DNA of 64,000 nt from Celeribacter sp. HF31 (GTDB lineage: Bacteria > Pseudomonadota > Alphaproteobacteria > Rhodobacterales > Rhodobacteraceae), in contig NZ_JAATOT010000001.1 of NCBI RefSeq assembly GCF_011806455.1, positions 434,001 to 498,000 on the forward strand, written 5' to 3'. The notes beneath the pieces were generated by a model that was not told the DNA's origin, did not search any database, and was given only the letters and a program-made list of their open reading frames with translations. The translations under genes were made by a program, and so were the position numbers. Position 1 is the first letter of the stretch; each line of letters begins with the position of its first letter. Positions 7,575-15,800 of the stretch are shown here, one piece after another.

Positions 7575-7965
7575 GTGACTTTAACCTTAGATATGCGTTC
7601 GGACCGATGTCCGCAGGATGCGCCGCCGCTCGGTCCCTTCGGGCTTCTGCCGGTCTTCGAGTGAACCACCTGGAGTGAACCGTGAGGTCTTTCGAAGCAA
7701 ACCGCTTTGGTGCGGTCGAAGGTGCCTGCCTTGGCTGCTGTTGAACCTAATATTGTGGAATTGCTGCGTTTGCACAATCCACCCAATCGGCATTGCCGCT
7801 ATGCAGAATATGCATGAGTGGTCCTGACCTATTTTTCACAGTGCCTATTCTCTATGCATTCGGTCACGGGTATCGGTGGATTGAGCGCTGGAAATAGGTC
7901 AGTAAACCCCCTATTTCGTAGGGAAAGCCGACCAAACCGCCGACCAAATTGAAAGAGGGGACCCT
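7575..7965. other. Divergent regulatory region between ccaF1 and mrp
   Basis: 391 bp with no credible gene. On the ccaF1 side a minus-strand promoter candidate lies at 7749-7777. On the mrp side the inverted repeat TGACCTATTT (7825-7834) / AAATAGGTCA (7892-7901) has perfect 10-bp arms 57 bases apart, and further CCTATT copies occur at about 7844 and 7911. The repeats could be regulator half-sites or form a long-range stem. Confidence 0.5.
7749..7777 (-). promoter_or_regulatory. Candidate promoter of ccaF1-ccsR
   Basis: On the minus strand TTGTGC (7777-7772) and AATATT (7754-7749) are separated by 17 bases, about 175 bp ahead of ccaF1. TTG-type -35 boxes fit both housekeeping and RpoH sigma factors of this group. 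The heat-shock assignment comes from the R. sphaeroides precedent, not from a clear consensus here. Confidence 0.3.
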
Positions 7966-9057
7966 ATGTCCGTCACGCAAGACCAAATCATGGCAGAACT
8001 GCGCAAAGTGGCGCTGCCCGGGGGCTCGAATCTGGTGGAATCCGACCTCGTGCGCGCTCTGACGCTACGTCACGGCGAGGTCAGTTTCGTGATTGAAGCG
8101 CCGGATGCCGCCACCGCACAGGCCTGGGGACAGGTCGAATCGCAGGCCAAAGCCCTGCTCGAAGCGCTCGATGGGGTGGAAAAAGTCTCCATCGTCATGA
8201 CGGCTCACGGCCCCTCTTCGCCGAAGCCGGCGCCCGCCGCCGGAAGCGAGCCGCCGAGTCTCAAGATCGGCCGTCATCCGACCCCGCAGCAGGGCAAACA
8301 AGGCGTGCCGGGCGTCAAACACATCATCGCCATTGCCTCCGGCAAGGGCGGCGTGGGTAAATCCACCGTCTCCGCCAACCTCGCCGTGGCGCTGGCGCGT
8401 CAGGGGCGCAAGGTCGGCCTGTTGGATGCCGACATCTACGGCCCGTCGCAGCCGCGCATGATGGGAATCAACAAACGCCCCGCCTCGCCGGATGGCCAGA
8501 CCATCGAGCCGCTGCACGCTCATGGCGTCACGCTGATGTCCATCGGTTTCATGATCCCGGACGGCGAAGCGGTCGTCTGGCGCGGGCCGATGTTGATGGG
8601 CGCGATGCAGCAGATGTTGGGGCAGGTGGCCTGGGGCGAGCTGGATGTGCTTTTGATCGACATGCCGCCGGGCACCGGCGATGTGCAGCTCACGCTGGGG
8701 CAAAAGACCGAACTCACCGGCGCGCTGGTGGTCTCGACGCCGCAGGACGTGGCGCTGATCGATGCGCGGCGCGGTATTTCGATGTTCGAAAAGCTGAAGG
8801 TGCCGGTGCTGGGCCTGATTGAGAACATGTCCACCTATGTCTGTCCGAACTGCGGCCATGAAGATCATATCTTCGGCCATGGCGGTGTCGCGCAGGAGGC
8901 GGACAAACTTGGCGTGCCGCTTTTGGCGGAGCTGCCGCTGGCGATCGAGGCGCGGGTTGCGGGGGACGAAGGCACGCCGGTTGCGGCGGGCGATTGGCCA
9001 TTGGCCGCGCCCTATATGGCGCTCGCCGAGCGGCTGGTGAAAATCGGCGTAGCCTAA
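7966..9057 (+). CDS. mrp: Mrp/ApbC/NBP35 family Fe-S cluster carrier ATPase
   Basis: Cytosolic P-loop ATPase that carries or transfers [4Fe-4S] clusters, 363 residues. An N-terminal MIP18/DUF59 domain (about 1-85) is followed by a proline/alanine linker. The deviant Walker A GKGGVGKST is at about 126-134, the switch region reads DMPPGTGD near 231, and the cluster-binding CxxC is CPNC at 293-296. These are the defining features of the family. It is monocistronic by context, with a clear terminator 48 bp after the stop. The start ATG has a GAGGGGACCCT stretch upstream. Confidence 0.93.
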   Translation: MSVTQDQIMAELRKVALPGGSNLVESDLVRALTLRHGEVSFVIEAPDAATAQAWGQVESQAKALLEALDGVEKVSIVMTAHGPSSPKPAPAAGSEPPSLKIGRHPTPQQGKQGVPGVKHIIAIASGKGGVGKSTVSANLAVALARQGRKVGLLDADIYGPSQPRMMGINKRPASPDGQTIEPLHAHGVTLMSIGFMIPDGEAVVWRGPMLMGAMQQMLGQVAWGELDVLLIDMPPGTGDVQLTLGQKTELTGALVVSTPQDVALIDARRGISMFEKLKVPVLGLIENMSTYVCPNCGHEDHIFGHGGVAQEADKLGVPLLAELPLAIEARVAGDEGTPVAAGDWPLAAPYMALAERLVKIGVA

Positions 9058-9104
9058 GCCTCGCCCCTGACGCGCTCCTAAATCCTAGGTTTCAAAAGAG
9101 ATTT

Positions 9105-9138
9105 AGCGCCCCTCCTGTGTGGGGGCGCTTTGCATTTC
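9105..9138 (+). terminator. Intrinsic terminator of mrp
   Basis: AGCGCCCC / GGGGCGCT stem (9105-9112 with 9122-9129), nine-base loop, then TTTGCATTT. Confidence 0.7.
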
Positions 9139-9304
9139 ACTCTGCACGAATTTGCCAATTGGGCCCTTTGGGTCTATACTTAACGGGCTGAAAAGCATCT
9201 TGCCACGATGTGGAACACTGCTGCGCATCGCTTACCTGCGATGCGTTTTGCCGAAAGGATATCGACGGGCCGGCAAGCCCGCTAAAATTCCCCGAAAGGA
9301 CGAC

Positions 9305-9721
9305 ATGTTTACCAAAATTATGGTCCCTGTGGACCTCGCTCATGTGGATAAGCTGACCCGCGCGCTGGACGCGGCCGCTGATCTCGCATTGCATTACAGT
9401 GCCTCCGTCACCTATGTCGGTGTCACCGCCGAAACCCCGGGCTCCTTGGGGCATAACCCGCATGAATATGCAGAACGTCTGGCGCAATTCGCGCAAGACC
9501 AGGGCAAACGCCACGGCTTCGCGGTCGAAACCCGTGCTGTGGTCAGTCACGATCCGGCCGTCGATCTCGAAAAATCTCTGGCCAAAGCGGTCAAGGAGGC
9601 GGGCGCCGATCTGGTCGTCATGGCCACCCATGTCCCGAATGTCGCAGATCATTTCTGGCCGTCGCATGGCGGCAAGCTTGCCAGCCACACCGACGCCTCG
9701 GTCTTTCTCGTGCGCGGCTGA
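9305..9721 (+). CDS. Universal stress protein, UspA family
   Basis: 138 residues, a single Usp domain. It begins MFTKIMVPVDLAHVDKL, the usual first strand with the nucleotide-contacting Asp. The end carries ADLVVMATHVPN and HTDASVFLVRG, where G-x(2)-S/T-type phosphate contacts normally sit; the canonical G-2x-G-9x-G-S pattern is only partly kept (GGKLASHTDAS), so ATP binding is uncertain. The start at 9305 is preferred over upstream in-frame codons because GAAAGGACGAC lies directly ahead of it and the family begins at this point. It stands alone between two terminators, with the BCCT transporter downstream. Confidence 0.87.
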   Translation: MFTKIMVPVDLAHVDKLTRALDAAADLALHYSASVTYVGVTAETPGSLGHNPHEYAERLAQFAQDQGKRHGFAVETRAVVSHDPAVDLEKSLAKAVKEAGADLVVMATHVPNVADHFWPSHGGKLASHTDASVFLVRG

Positions 9722-9744
9722 TCCGGCCTGACGCCGATTTTATC

Positions 9745-9772
9745 CCCCTCTGCGCGCGCTGTCTCAGAGGGG
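9745..9772 (+). terminator. Hairpin after the universal stress gene
   Basis: CCCCTCTG / CAGAGGGG, perfect 8-bp stem with a 12-base loop, 23 bp after the stop codon. Only a short T-tract follows, so it may be a weak terminator or a transcript-stabilising hairpin. Confidence 0.4.
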
Positions 9773-9809
9773 AGGGCGTTTCACATTCAAATCTCTAAGG
9801 AGTATTCAT

Positions 9810-11423
9810 ATGAGCGATGACGGCATTCCCGCCCCAGAGGGCGACGCCGCTTTGATCGAGACCGATTACGAAATCGGTCAGGACAATATCACCACAAGCG
9901 TCGGGCCGGTGGGCCTCGATATTCATAACCCCGTTTTCCTGATTTCCGGGCTCTCCATCCTGATCTTCGTCCTCGTGACGCTGGCCTTTCAAGAACAGGC
10001 CGGGACGATTTTCACCCATCTGCGCGATTGGCTGACCTCGACCTTCGATTGGTTCTTCCTGTTGGCGGGCAATATTTTCGTGCTGTTCTGCTTTTTCCTG
10101 ATCCTGTCGCCTTACGGCAAGGTGCGGATCGGCGGCATGGAGGCCACGCCCGACTATTCTTATAGCGGCTGGTTCGCGATGCTCTTTGCGGCGGGCATGG
10201 GCATTGGCTTGATGTTCTATGGCGTCTCCGAGCCGATTTCGCATTTCACCTCCTCCTTCGCCGACACCGCAGGCACGCCCGAAAGCTGGGCGCCGCTGGC
10301 CGGCGCGCCGGGCGATGTCGAGGCTGCGCGTCGTCTGGGCATGGCGGCGACGATTTTCCATTGGGCCTTGCACCCATGGGCGATTTACGCGGTCGTGGCG
10401 CTCTCTCTGGCGTTGTTCTCCTTTAACAAGGGGCTGCCCCTGACAGTGCGCTCGGTGTTCTACCCGATCTTTGGGGAACGCATCTGGGGCTGGCCGGGCC
10501 ACATCATCGACATTCTTGCGGTCTTCGCGACGCTCTTCGGGTTGGCGACCTCGCTGGGTTTCGGTGCGGAACAGGCCAATGCGGGGCTCAATCACCTCTT
10601 CGGCATTCCGGTCAACGATGTCTCAAAAGTCATCCTGATCGCCATCATCACCGGCTTTGCGCTTTTGTCCGTCGTGGCGGGGCTCGATGCAGGGGTCAAA
10701 CGCCTGTCCGAGATCAACATGGCGCTGGCGGCGCTGCTGTTGATTTTCGTGATCGTTGTCGGCCCGACCATGGCGATCCTGACCGGGTTCTTTGCCAATC
10801 TGAAGGCTTACGTGGTCGATCTTCCCGCGCTGTCCAATCCGTTCGGGCGCACGGATGACAATTTCCGCCAAGGCTGGACGGCCTTCTATTGGGCCTGGTG
10901 GATTTCCTGGTCGCCGTTTGTGGGCATGTTCATTGCGCGGGTGTCGCGGGGGCGGACCGTGCGGGAGTTCCTGATTGCCGTGCTGATCGTGCCGATGCTG
11001 GTTTCTGTTCTCTGGATGACGGCCTTCGGCGGTACCGCGATCAGCCAGATCGTCAATGACGGCTACACGGCGGTGACCGATGCGGCGCTTGAGTTGAAAC
11101 TCTTCGCCATGTTGGAGGCTCTGCCCCTCAAAAGCATCACCTCCTTTATCGCGATCATTCTGGTCATCGTGTTCTTTGTGACCTCGTCGGACTCCGGCTC
11201 TCTGGTGATCGACACGATCACGGCGGGTGGCAAGGTCGACGCGCCGGTGCCGCAACGCGTGTTCTGGGCGGGCTTCGAAGGCCTCGTCGCGATTGCGCTT
11301 TTGCTGGGCGGTGGCCTCGGTGCGCTTCAGGCGATGGCGGTTTCGACCGGCTTTCCCTTCACCATCGTGCTGTTGTTGGCGTGCTACGCCACATGGCGCG
11401 GCCTGCAAGCCGAGCCGCGGTAA
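9810..11423 (+). CDS. BCCT-family betaine/choline/carnitine transporter
   Basis: Inner-membrane secondary transporter for quaternary ammonium or sulfonium osmolytes, 537 residues with about twelve membrane spans. Diagnostic segments: GMGIGLMFYGVSEP (about 129-142, the TM3 glycine-rich stretch with the Gly-x-Gly pattern used by Na+-coupled members), WAWWISWSPFVGMF (about 360, aromatic substrate box) and ISRG-like VSRGRTVREF. The C-terminus is short, ending soon after the last span, so the long osmosensing tail of BetP-like proteins is missing. AAGGAG precedes the ATG at 9810. Choline, betaine and DMSP are all plausible for a marine-type Rhodobacterales; the sequence does not decide. Confidence 0.92.
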   Translation: MSDDGIPAPEGDAALIETDYEIGQDNITTSVGPVGLDIHNPVFLISGLSILIFVLVTLAFQEQAGTIFTHLRDWLTSTFDWFFLLAGNIFVLFCFFLILSPYGKVRIGGMEATPDYSYSGWFAMLFAAGMGIGLMFYGVSEPISHFTSSFADTAGTPESWAPLAGAPGDVEAARRLGMAATIFHWALHPWAIYAVVALSLALFSFNKGLPLTVRSVFYPIFGERIWGWPGHIIDILAVFATLFGLATSLGFGAEQANAGLNHLFGIPVNDVSKVILIAIITGFALLSVVAGLDAGVKRLSEINMALAALLLIFVIVVGPTMAILTGFFANLKAYVVDLPALSNPFGRTDDNFRQGWTAFYWAWWISWSPFVGMFIARVSRGRTVREFLIAVLIVPMLVSVLWMTAFGGTAISQIVNDGYTAVTDAALELKLFAMLEALPLKSITSFIAIILVIVFFVTSSDSGSLVIDTITAGGKVDAPVPQRVFWAGFEGLVAIALLLGGGLGALQAMAVSTGFPFTIVLLLACYATWRGLQAEPR

Positions 11424-11446
11424 CCGCCATTTGCATCCACGCATTT

Positions 11447-11470
11447 AAAGGGGCCTTCGGGCCCCTTTTT
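11447..11470 (+). terminator. Intrinsic terminator of the BCCT gene
   Basis: Perfect 9-bp stem AAAGGGGCC / GGCCCCTTT closed by a TTCG tetraloop (11447-11455, 11460-11468) and running into a T-tract, 23 bp after the stop codon. Confidence 0.92.
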
Positions 11471-11490
11471 CATGGCGATATTTCGCGTCA

Positions 11491-11557
11491 TGGGATGTCA
11501 TGGAGCTCGTCGCCCCTCATCCATGGGACTTCATGGGAATTCTGGGAATTCATGGGC
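11491..11557 (+). promoter_or_regulatory. TGGGN direct-repeat array, probable MraZ operator
   Basis: TGGGA (11491), TGGAG (11501), then TGGGA (11524), TGGGA (11534), TGGGA (11543) and TGGGC (11553), spaced 10, 9 and 10 bases apart in the second group. E. coli MraZ binds direct TGGGN repeats with five-base spacers, the same phasing. The unusual point is the distance of about 550 bp from mraZ. Confidence 0.65.
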
Positions 11558-11594
11558 ATCTGCCAGTGGAGCGAATCACTTTCACACACAATCC

Positions 11595-11603
11595 TGTGGA
11601 TAA
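11595..11603 (-). promoter_or_regulatory. Perfect DnaA box (TTATCCACA)
   Basis: TGTGGATAA on the plus strand is the exact complement of the DnaA consensus TTATCCACA. It lies 38 bp after the TGGGN array. As a single box it does not mark an origin; DnaA control of the dcw promoter is possible but a chance match cannot be excluded. Confidence 0.4.
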
Positions 11604-11755
11604 CTTGGTGGATTGCTTGCGGGATTGGAGAGAGCTGTGGGGTGTCTCTCGATTTTCCAGGGAGATCGTCCGGTCTTTTGGGGATACTAAATATGGTTGA
11701 GTGAGGTCTAAATATATCTACATATGCTCTCATTTTCGTGAGGACGTCCCTCTAG

Positions 11756-11772
11756 CCCTTGAGTGTCAAGGG
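11756..11772. promoter_or_regulatory. 17-bp palindrome in the mraZ upstream region
   Basis: CCCTTGA-GTG-TCAAGGG, perfect 7-bp arms around a 3-base centre. It could be a dimeric-regulator site; a hairpin is less likely because of the tight loop. No regulator is assigned. Confidence 0.35.
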
Positions 11773-11817
11773 TCTGTGGAGCAAGATATGGTGCCTGTGG
11801 AGAAAAAATCCATTGAT

Positions 11818-11832
11818 TACCATGAATTCCCA
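11818..11832 (-). promoter_or_regulatory. Second, reverse-oriented TGGGN pair
   Basis: On the minus strand TGGGA (11832-11828) and TGGTA (11822-11818) are again 10 bases apart, flanking ATTCA as in the main array. It may be an auxiliary MraZ contact. Confidence 0.35.
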
Positions 11833-12019
11833 TAGCATAGTGAGTTCATCCGGTGAGGTGGAGATGAGCGGCGCATTCAAGACCGCGAAAAAAGACCCAT
11901 AAGTCAGGTTCATACAGGCATCCATTCTCTCCAGAACAAAGAGATCCGGCGCGCGAGCGAGCAGACATCCCCCCAGGTGGCGCGCGCAGTCCGGACAACC
12001 CGTTGATCGGGACGAGGGC

Positions 12020-12053
12020 GGCGGATTGAGCAGTGGCAGCAGCTCATTCCGCC
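12020..12053 (+). other. Stem-loop in the mraZ leader
   Basis: GGCGGA-T-TGAGC pairs with GCTCA-T-TCCGCC around a 10-base loop (12020-12031 with 12042-12053; one T-T mismatch). A second small GC stem, GCCCC / GGGGC, lies just before the mraZ ribosome site. No known RNA family recognised. Confidence 0.45.
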
Positions 12054-12109
12054 GTTTCGCTTAAAAGCCCCCGGAGTTTCGGGGCAGGGACAGGATAAGG
12101 AGCGCCCCG

Positions 12110-12610
12110 GTGGTCGGGATGTTTATCGGCGAACACACCTTTAAGGTGGACGGAAAGGGACGCGTGTCGATCCCCGCCGATTTTCGTCGTGAACTCGAAC
12201 TAGGTGATCCTCTGGCCGCCGAGACCGGCCGTCCCCGCATGGTCATCGTCTACGGCCACGACAAACAGAAACAGCTGATCGTTCACACCTATGAGGGCTA
12301 CCGCGCCTTGGCCGCCGACATCGCGCGCCTGCCGCGGGGTTCGGAAAAGCGCAAGATCATGGAGCGCATGATCCTCAACCGCGCGCGCCCGACCGAGGTG
12401 GACAACGATGGCCGTCTGGTCCTGCCGCAGCCGTTGCGCGACAAGATCGACCTCGATGGTGTGGCCTATTTCGCCGGCATGGGCGAGACTTTCGAGATTT
12501 GGAAGCCGGAGACGCACGAGGCTGTGGATGCCGCGATCTCCGACAAATGGCTGGAAGAGCAGGGCGAGGATTTCGATCCGCTGAGCCTCTTGGACGATCT
12601 GGAGGTCTGA
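12110..12610 (+). CDS. mraZ: MraZ transcriptional regulator, first gene of the dcw cluster
   Basis: DNA-binding protein that represses its own dcw promoter in E. coli; forms rings of dimers. 166 residues with two SpoVT-AbrB half-domains: [23 protein letters not shown] at the start and a second around 91-134 with [17 protein letters not shown]. The start is taken as GTG at 12110, because AAGGAG ends seven bases upstream; the ATG at 12119 is too far from that site but would match the family start MFIGEH equally well. It is followed after one base by rsmH. Confidence 0.93.
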   Translation: MVGMFIGEHTFKVDGKGRVSIPADFRRELELGDPLAAETGRPRMVIVYGHDKQKQLIVHTYEGYRALAADIARLPRGSEKRKIMERMILNRARPTEVDNDGRLVLPQPLRDKIDLDGVAYFAGMGETFEIWKPETHEAVDAAISDKWLEEQGEDFDPLSLLDDLEV

Positions 12611-12611
12611 G

Positions 12612-13601
12612 ATGGCCTCGGATGACAAAAAACCCCACATCCCGGTCCTGCTGAACCCGCTTCTGCGGGAATGCGCCCCCATCACGGGCCGTTGGCTCGA
12701 TGGCACCTTTGGCGCGGGCGGCTATACAAAAGGCCTGATCGCAGAGGGCGCAGATCACGTCACCGGCGTCGATCGCGATCCGCTGGCGCATGAGATGGCT
12801 GCCGCTTGGATCAACGAGCCTCCCTATAAAGGCAAGATTTCCCTCGTGCTCGGCACCTTCGGTGAGATGGATCAATATGCCTCGGACCTCGATGGCGTGG
12901 TGCTCGATCTCGGCGTCTCCTCGATGCAGCTCGATCTGGCCGAGCGTGGCTTTTCCTTCATGAAGGACGGCCCGCTCGACATGCGCATGTCGCAGGATGG
13001 CATGTCTGCCGCAGATTTCGTCAACACGGCGGATGAGGCAGAGATCGCCGCGGTGCTGTTTCACTACGGCGAGGAAAAACAGTCGCGCAAAATCGCCCGG
13101 GCCATCGTCAAGGACCGCGTCGAAAAGGCACCGTTCACCACGACTTTGCAACTGGCGAGCCTGATCGAGCGCCTGCTGCCGCGCAAGAAACCGGGGCAAA
13201 GCCATCCGGCGACCCGCACCTTTCAGGCGATCCGCATCGCGGTGAACGACGAATTCGGTCAGCTCATTGAGGGGCTCGAAGCCGCCGAGCGCGCGCTCAA
13301 ACCCGGCGGTCAACTGGCGGTCGTGAGCTTTCATTCGCTCGAAGATCGCGTGGTCAAACGTTTTTTCCAAGCGAGGGCCTCGACGGGGGGTGGCGGGTCG
13401 CGCTATGCTCCCGAACAAGAGGTGAAAACACCCGGTTTCGAGCAGCTCTCCAAAGCCATCGGTCCCGATGCGGACGAGCTAGACGTGAACCCGCGCGCGC
13501 GGTCTGCGCGGTTGCGGGTCGGTCGGCGGACCAACGCGCCTTTCGAGGCGGTGGACCGGGCGTCCATGGGGTTGCCGAAACCAGTTCTGAGGCGGGATTA
13601 A
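12612..13601 (+). CDS. rsmH: 16S rRNA m4C1402 methyltransferase RsmH (MraW)
   Basis: SAM-dependent N4-methylation of cytosine 1402 in the 16S rRNA P-site, 329 residues, usual length. It begins with [15 protein letters not shown], the family's HxPVL opening, then the SAM loop [13 protein letters not shown] (about 30), the acidic GVDRDPLA (about 53) and [10 protein letters not shown] (about 100). Near the end are [14 protein letters not shown] (about 236) and [12 protein letters not shown]. The stop is two bases before ftsL. Part of the mraZ-led transcription unit. Confidence 0.96.
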   Translation: MASDDKKPHIPVLLNPLLRECAPITGRWLDGTFGAGGYTKGLIAEGADHVTGVDRDPLAHEMAAAWINEPPYKGKISLVLGTFGEMDQYASDLDGVVLDLGVSSMQLDLAERGFSFMKDGPLDMRMSQDGMSAADFVNTADEAEIAAVLFHYGEEKQSRKIARAIVKDRVEKAPFTTTLQLASLIERLLPRKKPGQSHPATRTFQAIRIAVNDEFGQLIEGLEAAERALKPGGQLAVVSFHSLEDRVVKRFFQARASTGGGGSRYAPEQEVKTPGFEQLSKAIGPDADELDVNPRARSARLRVGRRTNAPFEAVDRASMGLPKPVLRRD

Positions 13602-13603
13602 CG

Positions 13604-13975
13604 ATGCGTGGGTTCTATACTATTGTTGCAAGTCTGGTGGTTATGGGGTTGGGCTTTTGGGCCTACCAGGAAAACTATGCCACCCAGCGCGTGCTCAAAC
13701 AGGTCAGCCATCTGCAACGCGAGATCGGTCATCAGCGCGAAGAGCTGGCCGTGTTGAAAGCCGAATGGGCCTATCTCAACCGCCCGGATCGCCTGCGTGA
13801 TCTGGCCGAAATCAACTTTGACCGTCTGGGTCTTTTGCCGTTTCAACCCGAACAATTCGGTCGCGTCGATCAGGTGGCTTTCCCGCAGGAAGAAGACCTG
13901 ATCCTGGAGTTGACCGAGACCTATGATGTGGTGGGGTCGCTGGGGGCGATTGACGCCGGAGAAGGTGAAGAATGA
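13604..13975 (+). CDS. ftsL: Cell division protein FtsL
   Basis: Bitopic divisome protein, 123 residues: one membrane span (about 6-22, VASLVVMGLGFWAY), then a periplasmic coiled coil (LKQVSHLQREIGHQREELAVLKAEWAYL in parts) with the short conserved NRPDRLRDLAEINFDRLGL stretch. This protein bridges FtsQ/FtsB with FtsW/FtsI. Sequence conservation is low in this family, so position between rsmH and ftsI is the stronger evidence. The last codons overlap the ftsI start as ATGA. Confidence 0.9.
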   Translation: MRGFYTIVASLVVMGLGFWAYQENYATQRVLKQVSHLQREIGHQREELAVLKAEWAYLNRPDRLRDLAEINFDRLGLLPFQPEQFGRVDQVAFPQEEDLILELTETYDVVGSLGAIDAGEGEE

Positions 13976-15774
13976 CGATCCGCACGCCGCTCCGCCCGCT
14001 CATCCGCGTGTTGCAAGCCCGGCAAAAGGGCGAAAACCCCGACGCCATCGAACGCGAAAACCTGCGCCTGCGTCACGAGGAAATGCGCGACCGCTCCCGC
14101 CTTCGGGCCGAGGGGCGGCTTTTGGTCTTGGGCCTGTGTTTCGTCTCGGCCTTTGTTGTTGTCGGTGCCCGCATGGGGCAGGTGTCGGCCACTGTGCCCG
14201 AAGAGCCGCGCGCCGAGGCCTCCGGCACGCCCATTTTGGCACAGCGCGCCGACATCGTGGACCGCAACGGCCGCATTCTGGCCACGAACCGCGTGACCAA
14301 TTCGCTCTACGCCCAGCCGCAGGAAATGATCGACCCGATCCATGCCGCCGAGGAACTGGTGCGGATTTTCCCCGATCTCGACCGCGAGCGCCTGATCCGC
14401 GACTTCACCGGCACGCGTAAGTTCCTCTGGATCAAGAAAAAGATCGCCCCCGAACAACAGCAGGCCGTGCATGACATCGGTGAGCCGGGTCTGTTGTTTG
14501 GTCCGCGCGAAGAGCGTTTGTACCCCAATGGCATGCTGGCCGCTCATGTTTTGGGCGGGACCAAATTTGGTCGCGAAGGTGTGATGAGCGCCGAGATTGT
14601 CGGCCAGTCCGGCATCGAAAAAGAGATGGACGCCTATCTGCGCGACCCGGCCAATGGCGACAAGCCGCTGCAACTTTCGATCGACATGACGGTGCAGACC
14701 ACCATTCGCGAGGTGCTTTACGGCGGCATGCGGATGCTGAACGCCAAGGGCGCCGCCGCCGTGATGATGGATGCCAACACCGGCGAGATCATTTCGCTTG
14801 TGTCGCTGCCGGATTTCGACCCGAACTCGCGTCCGAAGTTTTTCGAAGGCAAGGACCCAAGCAACAATCCGCGTTTCAACCGCGCGGTGCAGGGCGTCTA
14901 TGAGCTTGGCTCGACCTTCAAGATTTTCGCCGCCGCGCAGGCGATGGAATTGGGGCTGGCCGGTCCCGACACGTTGATCCCGGCCACCCCGCCGTTTCGC
15001 TGGGGCAAGTTCTCCATCGGTGAATTCGAAGGCCACAACTACGGCCCGAACCTTAGCCTGACGGGCATGATCGTCAAATCCTCGAACGTCGCCACCGCCC
15101 ATATCGCGCAACAGATCGGTGTGGAGCGTCAACAGGCCTTCTTGAAATCCTTGGGCTTTTTCGAACCTGTGCCGGTGGAACTCTCTGAGGCACCGTCTGG
15201 CAAGCCGCTGTTGCCGCCGCATTGGTCGGAGCTTTCGACTCTGACCATCGGCTATGGCCACGGGCTGTCGGCCTCGCCCTTGCATCTGGCGACCGCTTAC
15301 GCTTCGCTCCTGAATGGCGGCACGCAGGTCACGCCGACGCTGATCAAACGCGATGGCTTCGTGCCCAAAGGTCCGCGTGTGGTGCGCGAAGAGGTCTCGC
15401 GTGCGGCGCGTTCTATGCTGCGCCAAGTGGTTTCAAGCCCCGAAGGCACCGCGTCCTTCGCCGAAGTCCCGGGCTATCACGTCGGCGGCAAGACCGGCAC
15501 GGCAGACAAGCCGCGCCCGCAAGGCGGCTATTACGAGGACAAGACCATCAACACCTTTGCCTCGATTTTCCCGGCGGAAGACCCGAAATATGTGCTGATC
15601 GTGACCATGGACGAGGCGGTGGAAACCTCTGGCCCGAAACCGCGTCGCACAGCCGGCTGGACCGCCGTTCCGGTCGCCGGCGAGGTGATCCGCCGCACGG
15701 CGCCGCTTTTGGGATTACGTCCCGAGATTGAATCCCCCTCCCAAGCTGCGGTAACACTGACCGCGACGCATTGA
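13972..15774 (+). CDS. ftsI: Septal peptidoglycan transpeptidase FtsI (PBP3)
   Basis: Class B penicillin-binding protein that cross-links peptidoglycan at the septum, 600 residues. Cytoplasmic basic tail (1-45), one membrane span (about 46-66), dimerisation/pedestal region from 80, then the transpeptidase domain with all three active-site motifs: SxxK as S314-TFK, SSN at 370-372 and KTGT at 507-510. The ATG overlaps the ftsL stop and the TGA is followed 27 bases later by the murE start. Target of beta-lactams by family knowledge. Confidence 0.97.
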   Translation: MTIRTPLRPLIRVLQARQKGENPDAIERENLRLRHEEMRDRSRLRAEGRLLVLGLCFVSAFVVVGARMGQVSATVPEEPRAEASGTPILAQRADIVDRNGRILATNRVTNSLYAQPQEMIDPIHAAEELVRIFPDLDRERLIRDFTGTRKFLWIKKKIAPEQQQAVHDIGEPGLLFGPREERLYPNGMLAAHVLGGTKFGREGVMSAEIVGQSGIEKEMDAYLRDPANGDKPLQLSIDMTVQTTIREVLYGGMRMLNAKGAAAVMMDANTGEIISLVSLPDFDPNSRPKFFEGKDPSNNPRFNRAVQGVYELGSTFKIFAAAQAMELGLAGPDTLIPATPPFRWGKFSIGEFEGHNYGPNLSLTGMIVKSSNVATAHIAQQIGVERQQAFLKSLGFFEPVPVELSEAPSGKPLLPPHWSELSTLTIGYGHGLSASPLHLATAYASLLNGGTQVTPTLIKRDGFVPKGPRVVREEVSRAARSMLRQVVSSPEGTASFAEVPGYHVGGKTGTADKPRPQGGYYEDKTINTFASIFPAEDPKYVLIVTMDEAVETSGPKPRRTAGWTAVPVAGEVIRRTAPLLGLRPEIESPSQAAVTLTATH

Positions 15775-15800
15775 ACGACGAGCAAACGGAGAGCGCGGTC

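Larger units (their letters stand above)
11424..12109 (+). other. Long gene-free leader/regulatory region ahead of mraZ
   Basis: 686 bp without a credible gene. In order it holds the BCCT terminator, a TGGGN direct-repeat array (11491-11557), a perfect DnaA box (11595-11603), a TTGAGT...CATATG promoter-like pair (11697-11726), a 17-bp palindrome (11756-11772), a reverse-strand TGGGA/TGGTA pair (11818-11832) and a stem-loop at 12020-12053. The second half is rich in short stems and may be transcribed as the mraZ 5' leader. RNase P RNA, which sits near mraZ in some alphaproteobacteria, is not here: its conserved GAGGAAAGTCCGGGC block is absent on both strands. Confidence 0.6.

Noticed and set aside
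9111-9129. CCTCCT in the mrp terminator as another CcsR-type motif
   Set aside because: It lacks the full CCUCCUCCC sequence, and part of it is paired in the terminator stem.
11500-11733. Small open frames between the BCCT gene and mraZ
   Set aside because: They overlap the TGGGN array on both strands, lack ribosome sites and have improbable composition.
11424-12109. RNase P RNA gene, expected near mraZ in some alphaproteobacteria
   Set aside because: The near-invariant core (GAGGAAAGTCC region) and its partner are missing on both strands.
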